64,000 nt of DNA from JANQJA01 sp965267485 (GTDB lineage Bacteria; Pseudomonadota; Gammaproteobacteria; Pseudomonadales; Azotimanducaceae). Position numbers and translations under genes: made by a program. Position 1 is the stretch's first letter, and the number at the start of each line of letters is the position of its first letter. Under the pieces are notes generated by a model, which saw nothing but the letters and a program-made list of their open reading frames with translations, did no database searches and had not been told where the DNA came from. This document shows positions 17,967 through 26,218 of the stretch, piece after piece. The stretch lies in the NCBI GenBank assembly GCA_965267485.1, contig OZ254080.1, positions 3,224,001-3,288,000 on the forward strand, written 5' to 3'.

Positions 17967-17995
17967 ATTCTACCTGTTTCTGAATCCTATGCGAA
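17967..17995 (-). promoter_or_regulatory. putative promoter of tRNA-Pro
   Basis: On the reverse strand, TTCGCA (17990-17995) and TAGAAT (17967-17972) are spaced by 17 bases, ending 10 bases before the mature tRNA 5' end. The -10 box is good; the -35 box is weak. Confidence 0.45.
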
Positions 17996-18033
17996 GGGTG
18001 GTGTGGCGTCAGGTCCTTCGGCGCGTGGCACTG

Positions 18034-18358
18034 CCGCGTGCCTGCAAGTCCTGAAGTTCTGAAATCCTTGAGTTCGGTCTGGGGCGTAGGCTGTTGCAAG
18101 CACTTGGCTTGCTGCGGCGCGCGGCTTCGCCGCGTGCCTGCAAGTCCTGAAGTTCTGAAATCCTGTGAGTTCGTTCTGGAGGCGCAGGCTGTTGCAGGCA
18201 CTTGGCTTGCTGCGGCGCGCGGCTTCGCCGCGTGCCTGCAAGTCCTGAAGTTCTGAAATCCTGTGAGTTCGTTCTGGAGGCGCAGGCTGTTGCAGGCACT
18301 TGGCTTGCTGCGGCGCGCGGCTTCGCCGCGTGCCTGCAAGTCCTGAAGTTCTAAAATC
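18034..18358. repeat. tandem array of 96-98-bp hairpin repeats, three full copies plus a partial
   Basis: Copies begin at 18034, 18130, 18228 and 18326. The second and third are almost identical, the first is diverged, and the fourth breaks off after about 30 bases. Each unit joins GCGGCGCGCGGCTTCGCCGC, which folds into a roughly 10-bp stem with a TTC loop, to GTCCTGAAGTTCTGAAATCC, the inverted complement of the last codons of merR. All reading frames through it are repeats of the same meaningless peptide. It fills the gap between merR and tRNA-Pro. No spacer-type variation is present, so it is not a CRISPR array. Confidence 0.93.
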
Positions 18359-18401
18359 CTAGCTGCGCTTCGCGCGGCTAGGATTTAAGAACTTCTAGGA
18401 C
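18340..18401 (-). terminator. very long hairpin across the merR stop codon, probable terminator or processing site
   Basis: The left arm 18340-18363 and right arm 18377-18401 pair over 24 bases with one bulge and one mismatch. Four more pairs continue toward an apical CTTCG loop. The right arm is the end of the merR reading frame, including its TAG stop. No long T-run follows on the reverse strand, so Rho-independent termination is possible but not textbook. The left arm belongs to the last copy of the tandem array. Confidence 0.6.
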
Positions 18402-18734
18402 CTCTTCAAGCTCGACGATCATCTGCTGGATGAGCTGCTTGTACTGGGTCTTGTCCTCGACCTGCTCTTCACCCGAGAGTCGTTGACGTGCACCCCCGAT
18501 GGTGAAGCCCTGATCGTAGAGCAACGAGCGAATCTGCCGAATCATCAGCACATCCTGACGCTGATAGTAGCGTCGGTTACCCCGCCGCTTGACCGGCTTC
18601 AGCTGTGGAAATTCCTGCTCCCAGTAGCGAAGGACGTGCGGCTTGACGGCGCACAGGCCACTGACTTCACCGATCGTGAAGTAGCGTTTGCCAGGAATGG
18701 GAGGAAGTTCGTCGTTATGATCTGGGTCCAGCAT
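18378..18734 (-). CDS. MerR-family transcriptional regulator downstream of ihfA
   Basis: A small regulator of 118 residues. The MerR-type winged helix runs from RYFTIGEVSGLCAVKPHVLR through RYWEQEFPQLKPVKRRGNRR and YYQRQDVLMIRQI. A short helix QMIVELEEVLEVL follows at the C-terminus. No metal-binding cysteines typical of MerR/CueR are present. This is the conserved MerR-like gene found after ihfA in many gammaproteobacteria; its target is not well defined. It overlaps the ihfA 3' end by 20 bases. Its last codons form one arm of a long hairpin. Confidence 0.93.
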   Translation of the reverse strand: MLDPDHNDELPPIPGKRYFTIGEVSGLCAVKPHVLRYWEQEFPQLKPVKRRGNRRYYQRQDVLMIRQIRSLLYDQGFTIGGARQRLSGEEQVEDKTQYKQLIQQMIVELEEVLEVLKS

Positions 18735-19017
18735 AGGCCTCTACTCGCGCCTTGAGCTTTTGCCCAGGACGAAACGTGACGACGCGGCGAGCAGTGATCG
18801 GGATCTCTTCGCCTGTTTTCGGATTCCTGCCTGGACGCTGACTCTTGTCACGCAGGTCGAAATTCCCGAAGCCCGAAAGCTTGACCTGTTCATTCGATTC
18901 GAGCGATGCGCGTACTTCTTCGAAGAACAGCTCGACCACTTCCTTGGCCTCGCGCTTGTTCAACCCCAATTCCTCGAACAGCTTTTCAGCCATCTCAGCC
19001 TTGGTCAAAGCACCCAT
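18715..19017 (-). CDS. ihfA: integration host factor subunit alpha
   Basis: The 100-residue DNA-bending subunit pairs with IhfB, whose gene is also in this window. It begins MGALTKAEMAEKLFEELGLN and has the HU/IHF signature GFGNFDLRDKSQRPGRNPKT followed by the arm region GEEIPITARRVVTFRPGQ. It sits 10 bases after pheT, the standard gammaproteobacterial position. Confidence 0.97.
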   Translation of the reverse strand: MGALTKAEMAEKLFEELGLNKREAKEVVELFFEEVRASLESNEQVKLSGFGNFDLRDKSQRPGRNPKTGEEIPITARRVVTFRPGQKLKARVEAYAGPRS

Positions 19018-19027
19018 TTGAAAGTCC

Positions 19028-21427
19028 CTAATTTCTTAAGCTGGCTCCGAGTTCATTCGCCAGAGCGGCGACGATCGCATCGACAAACTCAGTGGTATCC
19101 TTATCCGTAAGAGTGCGGGAAGGATGCTGGAAGGTCAAGCCCAATGCCAGACTTTTTCTATTAGGATCAATACCTTTGCCCTGATAGACGTCAAACAACT
19201 TTAGGTTTGTCAAAGCCTCGCCAGCCGCAGAAAACACGGTGTCACGTACCGCCTGGGCCGGCACCGTCTGGTCGACGAGCACCGCAATATCCCGGCGAAC
19301 TTCAGGGAATTTGGAGAGCGTGATCGCCCCGGGCAACCGCTTTTCGCGCAGCGCGTCCATCAGTATCTCGAACAGATAGACCGGCCGATCGAGATCCAGC
19401 GCCTTCTCGGCGCGAGGGTCGAGCAGGCCAACGAGCCCGACAACCTGATCGCCTCTCCGTATTGCGGCTGACTGTCCGGGATGAAGGGCTGGATGGCGAA
19501 GCGCCTCGAAGCGGAACTCGTCGGCAGCACCCGTCAGCCGGATCAGCGACTCCAGATCCCCTTTCACGTCGAAAAAATCGACGCCACGTCCGTCGTTGCC
19601 CCAACTTTCCGCAAACACCGGGCCACAGACGACGCCGCTCACGACCTGTTCCTGGCGGATACTGTCCATCGTGAGTTCGGCCTGGTTCGGGGATCGCAGA
19701 AACCGCAGCCCAATCTCAAAGAGGCGTACGCGGCTCTGCTGGCGATTCAGGTTGTGATGCAGAGACTTGATCAGACCCGGCCAGCAGGTCGTCCGCATGA
19801 CGCTCATTTCACTCGATATCGGATTGGTGAGCCCGATCGGTTCGTTCTCCGGGTCGAGCAACCGCTGTGATGCGTGGTCGACGAAGCTGTAGGTCACCGC
19901 CTCCTGATAACCGCGTGCCACGAACTGATCCTTGATGACGTCCACGGCCAGTCTCGCTTCCGGGCTCGGAATCATCGTGATCCGGGTGTTCGGCATCTTC
20001 ACCGGCAGCGTGTTATAGCCGTAGACCCGGGCGATCTCCTCGATCAGGTCGGCTTCGATCGCAATATCAAACCGGTGCGACGGCGCGGTGACCAACCAGG
20101 TACCGGCTTCTGTATCCCTGTCGAACGGGAAGTGGAGACGCTCGAGCATTGCCTCGATGTCCTCATCGGGAATAGAAACGCCAAGCAGACGCTCAATGCG
20201 GCTCGCGCGCAGCCGGACCACTCGCTGTTCGGGCAGGCTGGTCTCGTCAACGGTCTCGACGGTTGGCCCGGCATCGCCGCCTGCAATCTCCAGCAGCAGC
20301 CGGGTTGCGCGCTCAATGGCACGTGCCTGCTGTTGCCAGTCGACGCCGCGCTCGAAGCGGTGCGACGCGTCCGTGTGCATACCGTACGCTCGCGCCTTGC
20401 CGGCAATCGCGGTTGGCGCGAAGAACGCGCTCTCGAGAAAGATGTTGGCCGTCGACGCCGTACACATCGTCGATTCACCCCCCATGATGCCGGCCATCCC
20501 GATCGGGCCACTGTCATCCGTAATGAGCAGGGTCTCCGGCTGCAGTTCGACCTCACTGCCATCCAGCAGCTTGACCTTGTCGCCGGCGCGGGACATCCGG
20601 ACGACGATCTTGCCGCTGAGCCGGTCCAGATCGTAGGCATGCATCGGCTGCCCGAGTTCCATCATCACGAAGTTGGTCACATCGACGACCGGGTCGATGC
20701 TGCGGATGCCGCTCCTGCGCAGCTTTTCCTTCATCCACAGCGGGGTCTCTGCATCGAGATCGATGCCGCGAATGACACGACCGGCAAATCGGGGGCAGGC
20801 CTCACCGGCGGCGAGTTCCACCCCGAACACATCTTCAATCGTCGCGGGTACCGCGTCGATCTCAACGGACTTGAGCGGCGCCCTCGCAATAAGCGCCGTC
20901 TCGCGACCGACGCCCAGCATGCCAAAACAGTCGGCACGGTTGGGTGTCAGGTCGAGTTCGATCATGTTGTCATTGAGGCCAAGATAATCCCGAATGTCTG
21001 TACCGACGGGCGCATCACCCGCAAGTTCCATCAGGCCCTCGTGGCTGTCAGAAAGTCCAAGCTCCCGTTCGGAGCAGAGCATGCCACTCGATTCGACGCC
21101 CCTCAGCTTTGCCTTCCTGATCTTGAGGTCAGGCAATCGTGCACCGACCCGCGCGTAGGGGACACGGATGCCGGGACGCGCATTCGGCGCGCCGCAAACC
21201 ACCTGATGCTGTTCGTCGCCGGACGAGACTGAACAGACAACGAGCTTGTCGGCGTCGGGATGGACACTTACCTCGAGAATCTCGCCAACGACAATGCCCT
21301 CGAAATCCGCAGCGACTGGCTCAACGGCATCGACCTCGAGTCCTGCCATGGTCAGTTCATCGACGAGCTGGGCCGTCGAGATGTCAAAGTCGACGAATTC
21401 ACGCAGCCAGTTTTCGCTGAATTTCAT
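19028..21427 (-). CDS. pheT: phenylalanyl-tRNA synthetase beta subunit
   Basis: The 799 residues match the long bacterial beta chain. It starts MKFSENWLREFVDFDI. The tRNA-binding EMAP-like domain (KLVVCSVSSGDEQHQVVCGA) is near 60-80, the B5 and catalytic-like domains are central, and the C-terminal anticodon-binding FDX domain has FPEVRRDIAVLVD. It acts with PheS as an alpha2beta2 enzyme charging tRNA-Phe. Seventy-one bases separate it from pheS. Confidence 0.97.
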   Translation of the reverse strand: MKFSENWLREFVDFDISTAQLVDELTMAGLEVDAVEPVAADFEGIVVGEILEVSVHPDADKLVVCSVSSGDEQHQVVCGAPNARPGIRVPYARVGARLPDLKIRKAKLRGVESSGMLCSERELGLSDSHEGLMELAGDAPVGTDIRDYLGLNDNMIELDLTPNRADCFGMLGVGRETALIARAPLKSVEIDAVPATIEDVFGVELAAGEACPRFAGRVIRGIDLDAETPLWMKEKLRRSGIRSIDPVVDVTNFVMMELGQPMHAYDLDRLSGKIVVRMSRAGDKVKLLDGSEVELQPETLLITDDSGPIGMAGIMGGESTMCTASTANIFLESAFFAPTAIAGKARAYGMHTDASHRFERGVDWQQQARAIERATRLLLEIAGGDAGPTVETVDETSLPEQRVVRLRASRIERLLGVSIPDEDIEAMLERLHFPFDRDTEAGTWLVTAPSHRFDIAIEADLIEEIARVYGYNTLPVKMPNTRITMIPSPEARLAVDVIKDQFVARGYQEAVTYSFVDHASQRLLDPENEPIGLTNPISSEMSVMRTTCWPGLIKSLHHNLNRQQSRVRLFEIGLRFLRSPNQAELTMDSIRQEQVVSGVVCGPVFAESWGNDGRGVDFFDVKGDLESLIRLTGAADEFRFEALRHPALHPGQSAAIRRGDQVVGLVGLLDPRAEKALDLDRPVYLFEILMDALREKRLPGAITLSKFPEVRRDIAVLVDQTVPAQAVRDTVFSAAGEALTNLKLFDVYQGKGIDPNRKSLALGLTFQHPSRTLTDKDTTEFVDAIVAALANELGASLRN

Positions 21428-21498
21428 GTGTCTGTTACCTCATTCAAATCTGCCGGACCGCGGACGCGGGCGCTCAGGATCAACTGATCGCGCAGCGA

Positions 21499-22518
21499 TC
21501 AGTTGAACTGCTGCAGGAACCTCAGATCGTTCTCGATGAAGGATCGCAGATCCTCGACGCCGTACCGCACCAGCGCCATCCTGTCCGGCCCCATTCCGAA
21601 CGCAAAGCCGGTGAACTCTTCCGGGTCGATGCCGGAGTATTCAAGCACCCTTGGATGCACCATGCCGCTGCCGCCCACCTCGAGCCAACCGGTATTGCCG
21701 CAGGTACGACAGCCTTCGCCCAGACAGAGTACGCACTGCACGTCGATCTCCGCCGACGGTTCGGTAAAGGGGAAGTACGAGGGTCGGAACCTGACCTCGA
21801 GCTGATCGTTCTCGTAGAAGGTTCGCAGAAAGTCGACAAGCGTTCCCTTCAGCTCCGCGAAACTCGTGTCCCGGTCGATCAGCAAGCCCTCAACCTGGTT
21901 GAACATCGGCAGGTGCGACGGATCCGGCGTATCGACACGATAAACGCGTCCCGGACAGATGATGCGAAACGGGGGATTCCGCGACTCCATCGTCCTCACC
22001 TGCACCGGCGAGGTATGGGTTCTCAGCAGCAGGTTCGGATTGAAGTAGAAGGTATCGTGCATCGCCCGCGCCGGGTGGTGGGCGGGCAGATTGAGTGCCT
22101 CGAAGTTGTGGTAGTCGTCCTCGATCTCCGGGCCTTCCACCACCTCGTAGCCGGCGCTGTGGAAAAAGTGCTCAATCCTGCGCATCGATATCGAGAAGGG
22201 ATGTAGGCCGCCCCGCTCGGCATTGCGGCCAGGCAATGTCACGTCGATCGTCTCTGCGGCGAGCTTCGCCTCGATCGCAGCGGAATCGAGTTGCTCCCGA
22301 CGGGCACCGATCGCCTGTTCGACAGCCTGTTTCGCCCGGTTGATTTCTGCGCCAGCCTTCGGACGTTCGTCGGCCGAGAGTTGTCCGAGCCCTTTGAGCA
22401 GGGCCGTCAAATCGCCCTTCTTGCCGAGATACTGGACGCGAACCCGATCAAGTGAGGCCGCATCTTCCGCGGCCTCGACTTCGCTCAGGGCTTTTTCAAG
22501 AATCGCGGCGATTTCCAT
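21499..22518 (-). CDS. pheS: phenylalanyl-tRNA synthetase alpha subunit
   Basis: The catalytic subunit has 339 residues. An N-terminal coiled coil (EKALSEVEAAEDAASLDRVR) precedes class II motifs: HPFSISMRRIEHFF, DTFYFNPNLLLRTHTSPVQV, RPSYFPFTEPSAEIDVQC and FAFGMGPDRMALVRYG. AAGGAG lies 9 bases before the ATG. A strong hairpin stands between rplT and this gene, where E. coli has the pheM attenuator; no obvious phenylalanine-rich leader peptide is seen here. Confidence 0.97.
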   Translation of the reverse strand: MEIAAILEKALSEVEAAEDAASLDRVRVQYLGKKGDLTALLKGLGQLSADERPKAGAEINRAKQAVEQAIGARREQLDSAAIEAKLAAETIDVTLPGRNAERGGLHPFSISMRRIEHFFHSAGYEVVEGPEIEDDYHNFEALNLPAHHPARAMHDTFYFNPNLLLRTHTSPVQVRTMESRNPPFRIICPGRVYRVDTPDPSHLPMFNQVEGLLIDRDTSFAELKGTLVDFLRTFYENDQLEVRFRPSYFPFTEPSAEIDVQCVLCLGEGCRTCGNTGWLEVGGSGMVHPRVLEYSGIDPEEFTGFAFGMGPDRMALVRYGVEDLRSFIENDLRFLQQFN

Positions 22519-22558
22519 CCGCGAATGCTCCTTATGTTGGTACTGGATCGGACATGAC

Positions 22559-22588
22559 GTCCTGAGGCGCAGAATCGGGCCTCAGGAC
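22559..22588 (-). promoter_or_regulatory. 10-bp perfect hairpin in the rplT-pheS gap
   Basis: GTCCTGAGGC and GCCTCAGGAC pair without mismatch around a 10-base loop. No T-run follows on the reverse strand, so it is not a classic terminator. It may be an RNA processing or stability element between the ribosomal-protein and pheST parts of the transcript. Confidence 0.55.
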
Positions 22589-22600
22589 AAGGTCGGGACG

Positions 22601-22957
22601 CTATGCTGCGGCCGACTTCGCTTTCTCTACCAGTGCCGCAAAGGCTTCTTTCTCGTTGACTGCCAGATCGGCAAGCACTCGTCGATCAATCTCGATGTTC
22701 TGCTTTCGAAGACCGTCGATCAGGCGTGAATACGACAGACCGTGCTCGCGCGCACCTGCGTTGATCCGCTGGATCCACAGACCGCGAAACACGCGTTTCT
22801 TCGCCTTGCGATCGCGATAGGCGTATTGGCCGGCTTTGGTGACCGCCTGCTTGGCGGTACGGAAGGTGCGCGAACGGGCACCGTAATACCCTTTCGCCTG
22901 CTTCAGGACTTTCTTGTGGCGTCGATGTGCGGTGACGCCGCGCTTTACTCGTGGCAT
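22601..22957 (-). CDS. rplT: 50S ribosomal protein L20
   Basis: A 118-residue basic protein starting MPRVKRGVTAHRRHKKVLKQ, with GYYGARSRTFRTAKQAV and NAGAREHGLSYSRLIDGL as in all L20. It binds 23S rRNA early in assembly and, in E. coli, represses rpmI-rplT translation. The gap to rpmI is 134 bases, longer than in E. coli. Confidence 0.98.
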   Translation of the reverse strand: MPRVKRGVTAHRRHKKVLKQAKGYYGARSRTFRTAKQAVTKAGQYAYRDRKAKKRVFRGLWIQRINAGAREHGLSYSRLIDGLRKQNIEIDRRVLADLAVNEKEAFAALVEKAKSAAA

Positions 22958-23091
22958 GGAATCTTCTCCCTGGTTTTTGCCCCGCTACCCATCCGTAAGA
23001 TGTGCCAGCGGACAACATGTGATTTCGAAGTTGAGAACCTTCGGCGCGCCCTGCGTGCCTCAGAATGATCCAGATCGCATGGCGACCCCGA

Positions 23092-23283
23092 TCAGTTACC
23101 GAGCATCCGGTCAATGCGCGGGACGTCTGCAGGCGCAATGTCCTTGTAGTCGCGCAGGTGACGCTTACGCTTCGTGCTCTTCTTCGTCAGGATGTGATTC
23201 CGGAACGACTGGCGATGCTTGTAGCCTTTGGCGGTCTTTTTGAACCGCTTTGCCGCACCGCTGCTGGTTTTCATTTTGGGCAT
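23092..23283 (-). CDS. rpmI: 50S ribosomal protein L35
   Basis: A 63-residue L35 starting MPKMKTSSGAAKRFKKTAKG and ending DVPRIDRMLGN. The ATG of MPKMKT was chosen over two upstream in-frame ATGs because all L35 proteins start there and GGAG lies 7 bases before it. The infC-rpmI gap contains a 6-bp GGCCGC/GCGGCC hairpin (23384-23399) right after the infC stop. Confidence 0.96.
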   Translation of the reverse strand: MPKMKTSSGAAKRFKKTAKGYKHRQSFRNHILTKKSTKRKRHLRDYKDIAPADVPRIDRMLGN

Positions 23284-23403
23284 TTTCATACTCCGCATTC
23301 ATTTGTCATGAGGGATAGCGCGCCTCTGCCACCTCAGCGGCGGGATGAGGGCCATCCGGTTATTGTTTTGAGCTAAGCAGTACGGCCGCGACAGCGGCCT
23401 GCA

Positions 23404-23964
23404 TCAAGAGCCTGATGCCTGCTGCGGCTGTCCGCCGGTCTTCTTGCTCCGCGGGGCCAGAACCATGGTCAGCTGCCTGCCTTCCATCTTCGGATAAAGC
23501 TCTACTGTCGAAATTTCTGACAGATCGACCTCGATCCGCTTGAGCAACTCCATGCCCAGTTCCTGGTGAGCCATTTCACGACCGCGGAATCGCAGCGTGA
23601 CTTTGGCCTTGTCCCCATCGTTAAGGAAACGTGTCAGGTTGCGTAGTTTGACCTGATAATCTCCTTCATCTGTCCCCGGCCGGAATTTCATTTCCTTGAC
23701 CTGGGTTCGCTTCTGCTTTTTCTTCGCAGCAGCCTTGCCCTTCTTGGCCTCAAAAACGTGCTTGCCCCAATCCATGATCTTGCAAACCACAGGATTGGAA
23801 TCAGCCGCAATTTCGACCAAATCGAGGTCGGCCTCCCGGGCCGATTTCAACGCTTCCTGAATAGAAACGATTCCAACTTGGTTACCGTCAGCACCGATCA
23901 AACGACATTCCTTGGCATCAATTTCGTCGTTGACTCGGTTCTTTTTCGAATCGCTTTTCTTAAT
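23404..23964 (-). CDS. infC: translation initiation factor IF-3, AUU start
   Basis: The first recognisable ATG-like codon gives a protein too short at its N-terminus. Reading back in frame, the conserved start IKKSDSKKNRVNDEIDAKEC begins at an ATT codon, with GAGGAG 8 bases upstream. That yields 186 residues, the family length. IF-3 N-domain (IGADGNQVGIVSIQEALKSA) and C-domain (KEMKFRPGTDEGDYQVKLRN) are complete. As in E. coli, an AUU start lets IF-3 repress its own translation by rejecting non-standard start codons. It lies 43 bases after thrS. Confidence 0.94.
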   Translation of the reverse strand: MKKSDSKKNRVNDEIDAKECRLIGADGNQVGIVSIQEALKSAREADLDLVEIAADSNPVVCKIMDWGKHVFEAKKGKAAAKKKQKRTQVKEMKFRPGTDEGDYQVKLRNLTRFLNDGDKAKVTLRFRGREMAHQELGMELLKRIEVDLSEISTVELYPKMEGRQLTMVLAPRSKKTGGQPQQASGS

Positions 23965-23978
23965 CAGCGCATCTCCTC
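23962..23978 (-). promoter_or_regulatory. Shine-Dalgarno and ATT start codon of infC
   Basis: On the reverse strand, GAGGAG (23973-23978), an 8-base spacer and ATT (23962-23964) decide the IF-3 start. An ATG CGC TGA mini-frame sits between them out of frame. The arrangement is the autoregulatory one known from E. coli. Confidence 0.85.
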
Positions 23979-24007
23979 AGGTTCGGGGCTGCGCATCATA
24001 ACAGATA

Positions 24008-25924
24008 TCAATCGGTTCTACCCAGCTTTTTCACTTCCTTTTCAAGGAGTTCCGCGAAGGCATCGACGCTCATGCTGCCCAGGTCTTCGCCCGTTCTCGA
24101 GCGAACCGCCACCTCCCCGCTCTCGACTTCACGGTCACCGGTGACGAGCAGGTAAGGCACCCGCTGGATCGTGTGTTCCCTGATCTTGAAGCCGACCTTC
24201 TCGTTACGGGTATCCACATCAACGCGAAAACCCTTTGCTTTCAATGCGTTGGCAACATCTGCGGAGTACGCTGACTGGTGATCGGTGATGTTCATGACCA
24301 CCGCCTGAACCGGTGCAAGCCAGGGGGGCATGTCACCGGCGTATTCCTCGATCAGGATGCCGATGAAGCGCTCGAACGAGCCAAGCATTGCGCGATGCAG
24401 CATGACTGGCGGCTTGCGGTCACCATTCTCGTCGACGTACACCCCATCGAGGCGATCCGCCGTCATGAAGTCGACCTGCATGGTCCCGCACTGCCAGACG
24501 CGGCCCAGGCAATCCTTCAGCGAGAACTCGATCTTCGGACCGTAGAACGCGCCCTCACCCGGCTGCTCTTCATACTCGAGGCCCTGTGCGTCCAGTGCAT
24601 CGGCGAGTGCCTTCTCTGCCTTGTCCCAGACCTCATCTGCCCCGATACGCTGTTCCGGGCGCAGCGAAAGCTTGGTAATGATTTCGTCGAATCCGAAGTC
24701 GCGATAGACATCGGCAAGTTCGCGGCAGAACTTGATGACCTCTTCCTCGATCTGCTCTTCGGTACAGAAGATATGCGCGTCGTCCTGCACGAACTGGCGT
24801 ACGCGCATCGTTCCCTGCAAGGTACCGGACGCCTCATTGCGATGGCACGAGCCGAACTCCGCCATGCGCACCGGCAGATCGCGGTAACTCTTCAGGCCCT
24901 GATTGTAGATCTGCACATGGCAGGGACAGTTCATGGGCTTGATCGCGTAAACGCGATTGTCTTCGTGCACCACGAACATGTTGTCCGAATACTTGTCTGC
25001 GTGGCCCGACTTTTCCCACAGCGAGAAGTCGACAACCTGCGGCGTCCGGACTTCCTGATAGCCGAATTCGATCTGGCGGCGGCGAATGTACTGCTCGATC
25101 ACCTGATAAATCTGCCAGCCCTTCGGATGCCAGAAGACCATCCCCGGCGCCTCTTCCTGTGTGTGGAAGAGGTCCTGCTTCTTGCCGATCTTGCGGTGAT
25201 CGCGTTTCTCCGCTTCCTCGAGCCGGTGCAGGTAGTCCTTGAGATCCTTCTTGTCTGCCCAGCAGGTTCCGTAGATTCGCTGCAGCATCTCGTTGCTGGA
25301 ATCACCGCGCCAGTAGGCACCGGCGACCTTGGTCAGCTTGAAGGCCTTGAGCTTGCCCGTGCTGGGTACGTGGGGCCCGCGACAAAGGTCGATGAAATCG
25401 CCCTGCCGGTAGAACGAAAGGTCCTCGTCGGACGGAATGCTCTCCAGAATCTGGACCTTGTAGTCTTCGCCCATTTGCCTGAAGAGATCCACGGCGTCAT
25501 TGCGGCTCATGATGGAGCGCTCGACTGCAAGATCCTCCTTCGCAAGCTCGTTCATGCGTTTCTCGATCTTCTCGAGATCTTCCGGCGTGAATGGGCGCTC
25601 ATAGGCAAAGTCGTAGTAGAAGCCATCCTCGATCACAGGGCCGATCGTGACCTGCGCCGACGGGAACAGATCCTGAACCGCCTGGGCCATCAGGTGCGCG
25701 CAGGAATGGCGCAGCACTTCGAGCCCTTCATCATCCTTCGAGGTGATAATGGACAATGCTGCATCAGCGTCGAGGGTGTGTGACGTATCGACAACCTTGT
25801 CGCCCACCTTGCCAGCAACGGCGGCTTTGGCCAGACCCGGGCCAATGGACTCTGCGACTTCGTGAACGGAAACGGGACGATCGAACTGCTTCTGACTGCC
25901 GTCAGGGAGGGTAATTACCGGCAT
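24008..25924 (-). CDS. thrS: threonyl-tRNA synthetase
   Basis: The full-length enzyme has 638 residues. The TGS domain is 1-60 (VITLPDGSQKQFDRPVSVHE). The editing domain has HSCAHLMAQAVQDLFPSAQV. The catalytic core has PMNCPCHVQIYNQGLKSYRD with the zinc-binding Cys, FGSCHRNEASGTLQGTMRVR-type motif 2 and HRAMLGSFERFIGILIEEY motif 3. The anticodon domain ends LLEKEVKKLG. It is the first gene of the thrS-infC-rpmI-rplT operon; upstream are hairpin repeats rather than a recognisable operator. Confidence 0.98.
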   Translation of the reverse strand: MPVITLPDGSQKQFDRPVSVHEVAESIGPGLAKAAVAGKVGDKVVDTSHTLDADAALSIITSKDDEGLEVLRHSCAHLMAQAVQDLFPSAQVTIGPVIEDGFYYDFAYERPFTPEDLEKIEKRMNELAKEDLAVERSIMSRNDAVDLFRQMGEDYKVQILESIPSDEDLSFYRQGDFIDLCRGPHVPSTGKLKAFKLTKVAGAYWRGDSSNEMLQRIYGTCWADKKDLKDYLHRLEEAEKRDHRKIGKKQDLFHTQEEAPGMVFWHPKGWQIYQVIEQYIRRRQIEFGYQEVRTPQVVDFSLWEKSGHADKYSDNMFVVHEDNRVYAIKPMNCPCHVQIYNQGLKSYRDLPVRMAEFGSCHRNEASGTLQGTMRVRQFVQDDAHIFCTEEQIEEEVIKFCRELADVYRDFGFDEIITKLSLRPEQRIGADEVWDKAEKALADALDAQGLEYEEQPGEGAFYGPKIEFSLKDCLGRVWQCGTMQVDFMTADRLDGVYVDENGDRKPPVMLHRAMLGSFERFIGILIEEYAGDMPPWLAPVQAVVMNITDHQSAYSADVANALKAKGFRVDVDTRNEKVGFKIREHTIQRVPYLLVTGDREVESGEVAVRSRTGEDLGSMSVDAFAELLEKEVKKLGRTD

Positions 25925-26016
25925 GTTGTACCTCGCTCTCAGTGGTGACCCCTACCAAGGGCCACTTGTTTCAGCGTTGTCGGGGCCTGGCCCTGACGGT
26001 TTGAATATGATGTGTG

Positions 26017-26184
26017 GCGCTTCTGCGCAATCTTTCGCGAGCGAAAGATTGGCCGACCGGGGCACTCTCGCTGGTTTCGCACGTGAAACCGGCTGTCTTT
26101 GCGCTTCTGCGCAATCTTTCGCGAGCGAAAGATTGGCCGACCGGGCCACTCTCGCTGGTTTCGCAAGCGAAACCGGCTGTCGTG
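26017..26184. repeat. two tandem 84-bp repeats, each with two palindromes
   Basis: Units begin at 26017 and 26101 and differ at only a few bases. Each has CAATCTTTCG-CGAG-CGAAAGATTG (10-bp stem) and GGTTTCG-CAAG-CGAAACC (7-bp stem). In the first unit the second stem reads GGTTTCG-CACG-TGAAACC, so a G-T pair keeps the fold. The array fills the space between thrS and tRNA-Val, a stretch of nearly 300 bases that otherwise shows no gene. Confidence 0.93.
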
Positions 26185-26187
26185 GCG

Positions 26188-26218
26188 CACCATCAATTTG
26201 CGAAGCAAATTGATGGTG
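26188..26218 (-). repeat. 14-bp hairpin overlapping the tRNA-Val CCA end
   Basis: CACCATCAATTTGC and GCAAATTGATGGTG pair perfectly around GAA. The right arm includes the encoded CCA, the discriminator and the first acceptor base of tRNA-Val. It may stop transcription or guide 3' processing; no T-run follows. Confidence 0.8.

Noticed and set aside
17947..18339. Short repetitive reading frames over the 98-bp array
   Set aside because: Frames merely translate the tandem repeat; no start signal and no homology.
18034..18358. Possible CRISPR array
   Set aside because: Units are 96-98 bp with no unique spacers between short repeats, and no cas genes are present.
19874..21232. 452-residue forward frame
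   Set aside because: Antisense to pheT; arginine- and histidine-rich composition typical of shadows.
24278..25783. 501-residue forward frame
   Set aside because: Antisense to thrS, which is unambiguous; the translation has no recognisable motif.
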